Below are positions 23,851 to 32,693 of a stretch of DNA of 64,000 bases, piece by piece. The stretch spans positions 1 through 64,000 of the forward strand of contig JAGVSM010003594.1 of assembly GCA_022494885.1 (NCBI GenBank). The letters are read 5' to 3'. The translations under genes and the position numbers were made by a program. The DNA is from Micrasema longulum. Lineage: Eukaryota > Arthropoda > Insecta > Trichoptera > Brachycentridae. Each line of letters starts with the position of its first letter. Position 1 is the first letter of the stretch. A model generated the notes under the pieces. It searched no databases. It was not told where the DNA came from and saw nothing but the letters and a program-made list of their open reading frames with translations.

Positions 23851-25601
23851 ATGAGTAGAAAAAAATTGACGGATGATGTTATTGAGCAGCTTCTAAACGA
23901 TACGGATATTGAAGTGTCTTCCAGTGATGACAGTGATTTAGAGTTAGAATCTTCAGATGATGTTTCTGAAACAGATGACTTTGTAATTGAAGATTACGAT
24001 GAATCTGATTATTTCGACCAGGATAGTGTTAATTTAGAAGAAAACAGCCAAAATGACGGAGAAAACGTCTTCGCTTCTAAATCGGGTTACCAATGGAGCA
24101 ATATTCTACCTTCTACTTCAACAACACGTTCCCATAACATAATTAGTCCTACGTCCAAATTAACTGGAGCATCTGAAACTGCGGGGACCATGAAAGAAAT
24201 ATTTTTCTTATTTGTTACTCCTCAAATGATAAGTGAAATAATACGTTTTACTATAAAATATTATGAAGAAAGGGACATTACGGCTAAAGAAATAACCGAA
24301 GACGAAATGCACGCTTTCATTGTTATTTTATTGGCTGGGAAAAACCGAGGAAGGAAGCAGCATTTGAGTGAAATTTGGACATCGAATAAATTATTTAAAC
24401 AATTCTTTTATGCAGGTGCGATGTCACGTGATAGATTCAAATTTATTTTTTACCAAAATTAGATTTGATGACAAAGCCACGAGAGAGGAAAGATTGTACA
24501 ATCAGGTCGAAAAGATGAAGCAATAAAATCTGTGTTCGAACAATTTATACAAAATTGTATGAAAAACTTTTCCCCCGGTTCTCACTTGACAATAGACGAA
24601 CGCTTAGCTGTATTTAGGGGAAGACGTTCTTTTAAAGTATACATCAAAAGTAAGCCTGGGAAGTATGGTATTAAAATATGGGTAGCAGCAGATGCCGATA
24701 ATGGATATATTTGTAATGCCCAAATTTATACAGGAAAAATTAATAATGCCCGTGAGGTAAATCAGGGCCAAAGGGTTGTGATGGAAATGGCAGCACCGTA
24801 TTTCGGTAGTGGACGGGGAATCACAGTCGACAATTTTTTCACGTCTGTGGCTTTGGCACAATCATTGATGGTGGAGAAACTTTCAATAACAGGCACAATG
24901 CGTAGCAACAAAAGGGAAATACCTAGAGAATTCCAAAAATCTCCTACGAGGGAAATGTATTCTTCACTTTTTGGATTCTCAAAAAACATGACCCTGGTAT
25001 CATATGTTCCCAAGATGAAAACTGCTGTAAATCTTTTAACGACTGAGTTTTATGACCAAAGTGTTGACAGTGGAAATAAAAAGAAACCTTTAATCATTTT
25101 GCATTATAACAAAACTAAAGGTGGGGTTGATTTAGGTGACAAAATGACAAGAGAATATTCATGCTCAAGGGTTACAAGGAGATGGCCACTCAGGATATTT
25201 TTTGACATACTCGACATGGCCGCATTGAATTCTTATTTACTTTGGTCAAAGAAATATCCGGAATGGAAAAAAATGATCGAAGTAGAAGAAAAAAAATTAT
25301 TCAAAGTTTGGCAATGGAATTAGTTAAAAATAATGTGCGAAAACGAGCTGCTTCAACCACTCATCATAAGCTTCAACAAAGCGCGTTTCGGCTCTTTGAA
25401 GAGGAAACGGGAGAAAAATATTTTGTAGACCAACCATCCACTTTTTCAGCAGCAAACCCATCTAAGCAACGGGGTCGATGTAGTTTCTGTCCTCGTATAT
25501 CTGACAGAAAAACGAAAATAACGTGTATTATTTGTAAACAATTCATTTGTATAAAACACAAACGAGAAGAAACAAAGTACTTCTGTCCAAACTGTTCATA
25601 A
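23851..25601 (+). pseudogene. piggyBac-like (PGBD/DDE_Tnp_1_7) transposase with two frameshifts
   Basis: The start ATG at 23,851 opens an acidic N-terminus (Ser/Asp/Glu-rich, about residues 15-60). The PGBD core follows at 'EIIRFTIKYYEERDI' and 'SEIWTSNKLFKQFFYAGAMS'. The frame is lost near 24,450-24,505 and regained as 'FEQFIQNCMKNFSPGSHLTI'. The three catalytic aspartates of the family are visible: D in 'TIDERL' (24,595), D in 'TVDNFF' (24,829) and D in 'GGVDLGDKM' (25,129). A second frameshift in an A-run near 25,290 ends the core frame at 25,323. The C-terminal cysteine-rich domain ('CSFCPR', 'CIICKQFICIKH', 'CPNC') continues in another frame to the TAA at 25,599. Total length near 580 codons is normal for the family. 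The intact catalytic and zinc-binding residues indicate recent inactivation. Confidence 0.92.
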
Positions 25602-25647
25602 AATGTGAAATTTTACGGTTTTTTTTTTAACTTTTCAAAAATACTGA

Positions 25648-25888
25648 ATTTACTAAATGTTATAACATATTTGTATTTAACCACTTACCGACTTTTCTAC
25701 GTCCACCGGTTTCAAGACGTACCCGTCTTTTCTTTTTTGTGCAACAACTATGGTGAAGGTGTATAGTGGGTTTTGCATGTTGGTTTAATTGGTGTCCTGA
25801 CGAAGAGACGGGTACGTCTTGAAAACGGTAGACACAGAAAAGTCGGTAAGTGGTTATATACAAATATTTAAGAACATTTAGTAAAATT
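25648..25888. repeat. 241-bp palindrome just downstream of the piggyBac transposase
   Basis: Arms of about 85-90 nt (25,648-25,738 and 25,797-25,888) are inverted copies with several mismatches, including ACCACTTACCGACTTTTCT and CAAGACGTACCCGTCT. The inner part, from CCACTTACCG to CGGTAAGTGG, is flanked by TTAA on the left and TTAT on the right, as a piggyBac-type MITE would be. However, the inverted repeat extends another 30 nt outside those tetranucleotides. It lies in the part missing from the right arm, so its age relative to the palindrome is unknown. Confidence 0.8.
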
Positions 25889-26579
25889 TTTCACAGCAAA
25901 GTTAATGCTTAAAATATTAATAATACTGATTTTATTTTAATTTTGCATATTATATAAATTTTTACACGGCGTTGTTCGATTTTTGAGTTTTTATTTCTTG
26001 ATTATTCGATTTTCAAGTTTTTTAATTTCATATTTTAGATTTTTTAAGGTCTCGAGTTTTTTTTTATTGTACTTAATTTTTTTTAAATCGATTTAGTGAT
26101 TTTTCAAAGTTTTTTTGCCATGGAGTTACTGTGGAGTAATAGAAATTACTATTTTGTATTATTTTTAGTCGTCGTATTCTGTAAAATTGTATAATATATC
26201 TACCTATGTAACCGATAAAAGGAATTCGTGCCGTGTTATACTTTATTGTATTTTATTTGGGAAACATACCAACAATTTTAAACACATTAAGATTGAGCTG
26301 TGTGATTTTTTTTCTATATTATTTTGTAAAATATTATTAGTTTTTAAAATTAATTCAAATAAATTAACAAACACGCTGTATATGGTTTACGAACTCGCTT
26401 ATCCCTCTCCCGACCGCCCGCCGTACCGCCCCTCTAGCTAGTGGCGTAATTTCAATCAGTGGTATCCAAAACGTGGCAGCGGGAGGAGCGCGCTGCCATA
26501 TAAAATATTATCGCAGCAGTATTTTATGAAAAAATGTATGAACTTTTTACTAATTGTTTGATAGTCAACCTATCAAAAG

Positions 26580-26880
26580 TCATCATCATCATCATCATTC
26601 TATGTCCGCTACCTAGTTGGAGCATATGGTGTTCACAAAGATCCTCCAAAAGCAAAAGAAAGAGCAAAAGTCGTACGGGTTTTGGGTATGTCATAATTCA
26701 TGCTTTGGGAAAACCTCGTACGGACATTTTGCTGAGACCTCTCCTCATTGTTCGACCAAAAGCGTGTAAGTGCTTCTTTTAGGTACAGTTGTCTCATATC
26801 CAGCACCTTCATGTATTGGAACAGCTGTTTTGACGGGTATGTTGGAGGGTGCCGGAATATTATTCTCAATAATAATTTAA
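26580..26880 (-). pseudogene. LINE-D C-terminal fragment inside segment B
   Basis: Near-identical inverted copy of 18,360-18,665. The peptide differs at only a few residues (for example ALTRFW instead of APSRFW, GGSL instead of GESL). The ATC-repeat microsatellite at 26,583-26,597 marks its 3' end. Confidence 0.7.
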
Positions 26881-27773
26881 TGATGTAATCGTAAGTGTGT
26901 ATATGAGTACTTACATATATATTTATATTTTTGTTTTTTATTACTTTGTTGAAATTTTTACATATTTTTGAATTTGGATTTTAGGCCAGAGCATTCTTAA
27001 CAATTTTAAATCGATTGATAAGGTGGTTGATAGCTTTCCTCATAAAGGTTTGAAAAAAACAATTATTTTTTGAAAATCATTGTTCAATAAGTCAACTTAT
27101 ATTCACTACACATTGTCACATATATGCACACCCATACATAAATACACAATATATTTAGTAAATACACACCCTCACACAATATATTTAGTCCCCCTCCCTA
27201 ACATGTACAATAATACTGATACATTGTAACAAGTAGGTACTTAGCATAAATATTATTATTGTACAGTAAAAGTTATCCTCATAATGTAATTGTACACATT
27301 ATATATAAATGTATATATTTGTACTGACATATTGAAACCATTGTATAAATTCTATAATGTGTTAATAATGTGGTTTTATAGTACATAAATTTAGAGTTAA
27401 CTCTAATGGACCGGTGAAGTTTACATATTATATTACATGCTAAGTTTATCAATTAACTATTTGAATTTTTTAAGTACAATATTGTAAGGGAAAAAAAACA
27501 TAAATGAAAGTAATTAAATAATTAAAATCGAAGTAAAAAAGTTATGTTAAAAGTTTCTAGTTAGTATTTACATAAATGGAAATAATATTAACATTAATAA
27601 AAAAACTTACTTAAAGTAATTAAAAAGTAAGAGTTAAAATAAAAAAAGAATAAAAAAACATGATCAAGTGCACAAACCATTTTTTTTAAGGGTAAAATAT
27701 ATTTACGTACCTACATATTTCAAGGGATTAAAAAAACCGATGAAAAGCAACTTTAAAAAAAAAGACAGTAAGT

Positions 27774-28030
27774 TTAAGTTAATTTAAAAAACATCTTCAG
27801 AATTAATGTTAGGAAGATAGAAAATATCAGTCTAGTGCGTCTAGAGGGGACATGGTATGCAAGTAGATTAATTAGTTCTGGGGAATCAAATTTATTATTT
27901 ACAGTTTTGTAAAGCAGGATCTGATTGAAGATATCTTTTCTGTGTGTCAATGAATCAAGGTTATGAAATTTTAAAGAAGTTAGGTATATAATTTGGAAAA
28001 TACAAATGAAATTTGTATGTATATTTATAT
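27774..28030 (-). pseudogene. LINE C-terminal fragment inside segment B
   Basis: Inverted copy of 17,220-17,470 with the same 'FDSPELINLL' and 'VPSRRTR' motifs and the same stop. One visible amino-acid change (SLTHRK for SLKHRK). Confidence 0.75.
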
Positions 28031-28233
28031 ATATATACACATACACATGAAATTTGTATGTATATTTATATATATACATGATCCCGTAACTTCGAATCGA
28101 TATTCGAATATTCGAATCGATACTTTAGGAATGAAATAGTTCCGCAGTCCCCATCCCCTTCTCACACACACAAATACAATTCTACTGACTATGCGATGTC
28201 GCATGGATACGCGCTGCACATGTGAAATGGGCC

Positions 28234-29301
28234 GTACGGCGGGCGGTCGAGAGAGGGATGAGCGAGTTCGTAAACCATATACAGCGTGTTTGTTAATTTA
28301 TTTGAATTAATTTTAAAAACTAATAATATTTTACAAAATAATATAGAAAAAAATCACACAGCTCAATCTTAATGTGTTTAAAATTGTTGGTATGTTTCCC
28401 AAATAAAATACAATAAAGTATAACACGGCACGAATTCCTTTTATCGGTTACATAGGTAGATATATTATACAATTTTACAGAATACGACGACTAAAAATAA
28501 TACAAAATAGTAATTTCTATTACTCCACAGTAACTCCATGGCAAAAAAACTTTGAAAAATCACTAAATCGATTTTAAAAAAATTAAGTACAATAAAAAAA
28601 AACTCGAGACCTTAAAAAATCTAAAATACGAAATTAAAAAACTTGAAAATCAAATAATCAAGAAATAAAACTCAAAAATCGAACAACGCCGTGTAAAAAT
28701 TTATATAATATGCAAAATTAAAATAAAAAAAAGTTAATTTGGACGTAGGACTAATTATGTTATGGGAACGTGTTGTTGAAGTAGAAGGTAGAATATTGCT
28801 CCATTGGTAACCCGATTTAGAAGCGAAGACGTTTTCTCCGTCATTTTGGCTGTTTTCTTCTAAATTAACACTATCCTGGTCGAAATAATCAGATTCATCG
28901 TAATCTTCGATTACAAAGTCATCTGTTTCAGAAACATCATCTGAAGATTCTAACTCTAAATCACTGTCATCACTGGAAGACACTTCAATATCCGTATCGT
29001 TTAGAAGCTGCTCAATGACATCATCCGTCAATTTTTTTTCTACTCATTTTGAGATTGGTGAAGTAAAAAAAGGTTTTATAAATTTTAAAAAATTCACTTA
29101 TTATTCAAAAAAACACCTTTGTATGCAAAATCCAATGCGCAATATCCAGATAGCTAAATATAAAAATTATGTTTATTTGAAATTATTAGTCATAATAATA
29201 CTTTTTTCTAAACACCCTTAGCATGCAAAATCTCACTCGCGTAAACTGGATTGACCGAAGTATCAAAGATCACTAAACTGTGGAGCAAATAGCAAATGAA
29301 T
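28234..29301 (-). mobile_element. Internally deleted piggyBac derivative, right arm of the palindrome
   Basis: Reverse complement of the two ends of the left arm: 25,934-26,426 joined directly to 23,596-24,165, so about 1.77 kb of the transposase core and the 241-bp palindrome are missing. The join (about 28,728-28,735) lies in a T/A-run. It keeps the 5' flank, the N-terminal coding part and the 3' flank, which is the usual anatomy of a non-autonomous DNA transposon. Sequence identity to the left arm looks high (a few percent difference). Confidence 0.85.
28672..29046 (-). pseudogene. Truncated piggyBac transposase N-terminus
   Basis: Encodes the same acidic N-terminus as the left-arm copy ('DDVIEQLLNDTDIEVSSSDD', 'YDQ/YFDQDSVNLEENSQ', 'YQWSNILPSTSTT'), then runs into the deletion join after 'SPTSKL' and stops. 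The start codon at 29,046 is out of frame because the A-run after it has eight A where the left copy has seven. Only an internal ATG at 29,031 is in frame. No catalytic residue remains. Confidence 0.85.
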
Positions 29302-29637
29302 GGGCTATTATCATGGATTTTTTTTTTTAGCTTTTAAATTAATCTAAAAAATCACACGCCGATCGGTATTATTCTTTTTGAAATCTGTTAAGAAATAAGG
29401 GAGATATAAAGGATTAAATTCTAGTAATTTTAATGGTGCCAAAAACAAACAGCTCGTGACGTCATCAAGTATGACGTCTTCGAATGTTTTGTGACGTCAT
29501 CGGATTTCTTTTTCATCAATGTCTATGGATTTTATAGAGTATTGTAGATAGCTTCTTTTTTCTATGCGTCGTATGTTTACATTTGCGGCGTCTTGTCAAT
29601 TATTAGACGCTACGAGTTTTGATTTATCATTTTTAAG
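29302..29637 (+). promoter_or_regulatory. 5' region of the THAP-transposase gene with CRE-like sites
   Basis: Two perfect TGACGTCA palindromes (29,457-29,464 and 29,492-29,499) and a near match TGACGTCT (29,472-29,479) sit within 45 bases, 140-180 bp upstream of the THAP start codon. TGACGTCA is the known binding word of CREB/ATF-type bZIP factors. Use as a promoter here is an inference. I could not identify a certain TATA box or the transposon's left terminus in this stretch. Confidence 0.5.
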
Positions 29638-31670
29638 ATGTATTATCGATGCGTTGTGCCTAAATGCAGAAATAATCAAAAGATATGCCGAAAAAACTAT
29701 TTTTTCGCTTACCCAAGAACCCAGTAATGGCAGAGAAGTGGTGTCGGGCGATTAAAAGCATCAAAATATATTCAGCCAAAACCAATGTGAGGACCATTTT
29801 AATGTAAGTATTATAACACGAATTCATTGAGTATACCGTTTTATATGTACAATGAATAGAAATATTAGACTTTCAGTAACAATTTTATAGAAACTATGCG
29901 TTCAGAGCATATTAATAATATATAAATTAATGTCAAAACCTGAAATTCAAATTTCACATTTTAATTTTCTCAGTGTGAGGATTAATTTCCAATTTCGTGG
30001 CTCACAAATCATGGTACACTATTTGTATGACTTAGATCCATGGGCAATGATTTTTTTTATAAAATATTACATTTATTTTATAGATAAAAGAAGATATACA
30101 AAACTATCTTAAATTTACTTTAATGGGAGGCCGTCCATTTTTGAAGAATCACGCGATTCCACATATTTTTAGTGGCGAAAATGAAGAGCTACTTTCATCA
30201 TTTGTGGGATGTGCACAAGGGTCCGTTGACGCCTCCACACGTGATACCTATTCAACGCAATGGCAGCCACACCCCAGTACTCCTGAGCCTCTACCTTCCA
30301 CGTCCTACTCTGTGCTTCGAGTGTTCTCCATGTCGCCGCCGCATCGCACTTTTACTCCCGAGACTTTGCCCTGTACGAGTTCATCGTATTCTGTACAGCA
30401 CGTATTAGTGTCACCGTTACCGTGTACCGAGGTGCCTCGCGTGTTCTCTGTGTCCCCACCAGCTTGCACCGTTACACCTGCGCCTTTACCCTGTGCGAGT
30501 ACATCATATTCTATGTCAGTGTCACCACGTACCAATATATCTGTGCCTTTAAGCCAGCATAATAAAGGACTTCAAGTTGGTTTGCAAAAAATGCCTACAG
30601 TTAGAAGCAAATCGACTTCAACTCGTCTAGAGTACAAGACAATTGCTTGCTCACCTACAAAAAAAATTATTAAAATTAAATTTTGTAAAGAAGATTATAC
30701 ATCAGTCTCTGCTGTGTCTGATGAAGAAAATGAGTCTGACAAAGAAAACATTTCAGATATGTCCATTAAATCTAGTTTAGGTTCTGAAGATCAAATTAAC
30801 TTGACTTCATGTAACATGAGAGAGGGAAATGTTTTAATTTTAAAACAAAATCCTAAATTATGTTTAGGATTACCTAAAAATATGTATCACCTCATAGAAT
30901 ATATAACTTCTAAAGTAAATTGTGACGCTTTAGCTATTATGATTACTCTAAAAAAAATGAAACTTGGCGAGTCTTATGCTATTCTTGCTCTTCAATTTGG
31001 GATGTCCATAAGTACAATAGGTCGGATATTCACAACAACTGTGAAAATTCTAGCTCCTTGCTTAAAAGAAATGATTTGTTGGCCATCTGCTGAGAAAATT
31101 AGGTACAAATTACCTATTTCATTTATATCAAGATATTCGAAAGTGCAATCAATTATCGATTGCTTTGAAATACAAATTCATAAGCCGTCAGATCCTACAA
31201 ATCAAGCTTTAACTTGGTCCGAGTATAAACATACAAATACTCTTAAATACCTTTTATCTTGCACTCCTGACGGATTAATAAATTTTGTGTCTTGCGGATA
31301 TGGTGGACGTGCAACGGACACTGACATAGTTGAAAATAGTGGATATATTAGTCATTTGCAACCAGGTACTCACATAATGGGTGACAGAGGATTTAAAAAC
31401 ATATCCAAACTTCTGGAAAGCAAGCAGTGCCAGCTCGTGCGGCCGCCCAGCGTATCTGCAGGAGTTCAGTGTACACCCCAGGAAGTGCAGCGAGCCAAGC
31501 AAATAGCTGCATTACGGATCCACGTTGAGCGTGTTATAAGTAGAATCAGAGAATTCGCAATGACACAAATGTACGCAGGTGTCCATTATAATCACATTTT
31601 TTTAATGGATGAAATTGTAATAATTGTGTGTGGACTAGTGAATTTGCAAGGAGTTTTAATAAATGAATAA
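29638..31670 (+). CDS. ISL2EU/Harbinger-type transposase: THAP exon spliced to DDE_Tnp_4 exon
   Basis: Exon 1 (29,638-29,803) encodes a C2CH THAP zinc finger: 'CVVPKC', 'FFAYP', 'AEKWCRAIKS' and 'CEDHF'. It ends at a donor AAT|GTAAGT. A 280-bp intron (29,804-30,083) ends TTTTATAG, and exon 2 (30,084-31,670) continues in phase 0 with 'KEDIQNYLKFTLMGGRPFLK' and 'HAIPHIF', the end of the THAP domain. Counting from the ATG at 30,123, exon 2 has a Ser/Pro/Thr-rich linker with tandem repeats (residues about 45-140), an acidic stretch, a helix-turn-helix region (about 240-310) and the DDE nuclease: D346 in 'IIDCFE', D421 in 'GDRGF', E469 in 'HVERVISR'. The D-E spacing of 48 fits the PIF/IS5 group. 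Exon 2 is fully open. Exon 1 needs two small frame changes (near 29,716 and 29,785), so the gene is probably a damaged copy. Confidence 0.88.
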
Positions 31671-31876
31671 ATCTGCAAACATTGTATGTAAACGTAATAT
31701 TACCCATTTGAAAAATAATACATAAATATAAATATACGTAATTGTATTTTTTTACATTTGAAGCAGTACATTTGTTTTTATTCAAATAGGTGCGAAGGTT
31801 TTAATGGTTTCAATATTATTATAGTGAGATAGGTGGTAGTTGTTTTTGTTCGGATATAGTTTACCTACCGTAGAGC
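31671..31876. other. 3' flank of the transposase gene
   Basis: AT-rich; AATAAA-like words near 31,664 and ATAAATATAAATA near 31,721 could serve polyadenylation. No other feature. Confidence 0.35.
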
Positions 31877-31990
31877 CATCTTTAGGGTAAACTGAGTTTC
31901 AGGGAAACTGAGCTACAGTTTACCCTGAAGATGGTTCCTGCAATGGTAGCCGAAACGTCGCAACAAATCCAACACACACAGTATCACCCA
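31877..31990 (+). ncRNA. Penelope-type hammerhead-ribozyme-like motif
   Basis: CTGAAGA (31,925-31,931) fits the hammerhead core CUGANGA. It is followed by a short stem-loop (TGGTTCC…GGTAGCC) and CCGAAACG, the GAAA side of the core. Upstream, CATCTTTAGGGTAAACT and AGTTTACCCTGAAGATG form a strong inverted repeat. Penelope-like retroelements are known to carry such motifs in their terminal repeats. No Penelope ORF is adjacent, so this looks like a solo terminus. Catalytic activity is not established. Confidence 0.5.
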
Positions 31991-32040
31991 AAAATGAAAC
32001 ATATTTTTTTTATTCATTCTTATAATTTGTTTCTAACCAC

Positions 32041-32166
32041 TAATATTTATTTTACTACGAACTGGTTTCAAAGCTACACAAGCTTTCTTATCAAGGTTTA
32101 CTAAATTAAACCCTTATAAGGAGGCTTGTGTGGCTTTGAAACTGATCAGTAATAAAATAAATATTA
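32041..32166. repeat. Inverted pair of Penelope-terminus-like modules
   Basis: Arms 32,041-32,083 and 32,124-32,166 are inverted copies (TTTCAAAGC…ACACAAGC against GCTTGTGTGGCTTTGAAA). Each arm, read towards the outside, has the layout …GATAAG/ATAAGG…GC-stem…TTTGAAAC, which resembles degenerate hammerhead cores (GAAA present, CUGANGA not exact). It lies 0.5 kb downstream of the transposase stop, inside the presumed ISL2EU element. Confidence 0.5.
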
Positions 32167-32693
32167 AGCGGTTATAAACAAAGTGCTTTTATTTTCATTT
32201 TCAATATTGTATTTATGAAAAAATATGGGATTTATGCTCTCATGGCTAAATGTTTTTTTATTTGATTAATTTTTTTACTGTAACTATAATGTAACTCATA
32301 AAATAAAACCTGCGTACTAAATATATGCACATTTTATTTATATTCATACCTTAATGTTGCCTGTCTTATGTACTTTCATCATGACTTACAAGTGGGAAAT
32401 TTAAAATTGAAGAAGTATAAATTTCAAGGAAATGAATCTGTTGATATGTGATTACTTGTATAATGGATGAAGCAGTAAATAAAAAAAACAAAGAAAGGTT
32501 GATTTTAACAAATTAAAAAAAAAAAAGGAAATGCTTACAACGAAAAATGTTCTTTCATACAATAATAAAGTAGAAACTTTCGTTATCCATTGTACACCAT
32601 ATTATGTTAGTCACTTGTTAAAATAATATAATTTTACTTAAGGAGAAATGTTTAAGTTGTATTCATAAAAAAAGTTTTTATTCATAAATAAGT
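32167..32693. other. Intergenic region between the convergent genes
   Basis: AT-rich. Contains possible polyadenylation signals for both strands (for example AATAAAAT near 32,152). No gene seen. Confidence 0.4.

Larger units (their letters stand above)
23596..26426 (+). mobile_element. piggyBac-type element, left arm of a large palindrome
   Basis: The arm begins where homology to the right arm starts (ATTCATTTGCTATTTGC at 23,596; inverted partner ends at 29,301) and runs through the 5' flank, the transposase and a 3' flank to the palindromic GTAC at 26,423-26,426. The last 25 bases (…CCCGACCGCCCGCC) are mirrored on the far side of insert B. I found neither the CCC-type ends nor the TTAA target duplication expected of piggyBac at either boundary. 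The visible limits may therefore be rearrangement points and not true element ends. Confidence 0.8.
26427..28233 (-). mobile_element. Segment B: inverted copy of segment A inserted in a GTAC palindrome
   Basis: Reverse complement of 17,051-19,215 with few substitutions. It lacks the 18,695-19,100 interval and carries an extra 46-base tandem duplication around 28,030-28,075. It is bounded on both sides by GTAC (26,423-26,426 and 28,234-28,237), and outside these the piggyBac-flank sequence is mirrored. The reading that needs fewest steps is insertion of a mobile unit into an existing palindrome centre with duplication of GTAC. It contains the inverted LINE relics at 26,580-26,880 and 27,774-28,030. 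Confidence 0.8.

Noticed and set aside
25681..25853. Clean piggyBac MITE with TTAA duplication
   Set aside because: Inverted homology continues about 30 nt beyond TTAA/TTAT and the right tetranucleotide differs, so reported only as a palindrome.
30305..30535. Antisense frame in the transposase linker
   Set aside because: Mirror of the Ser/Pro/Thr-rich repeats of the sense gene; no independent support.
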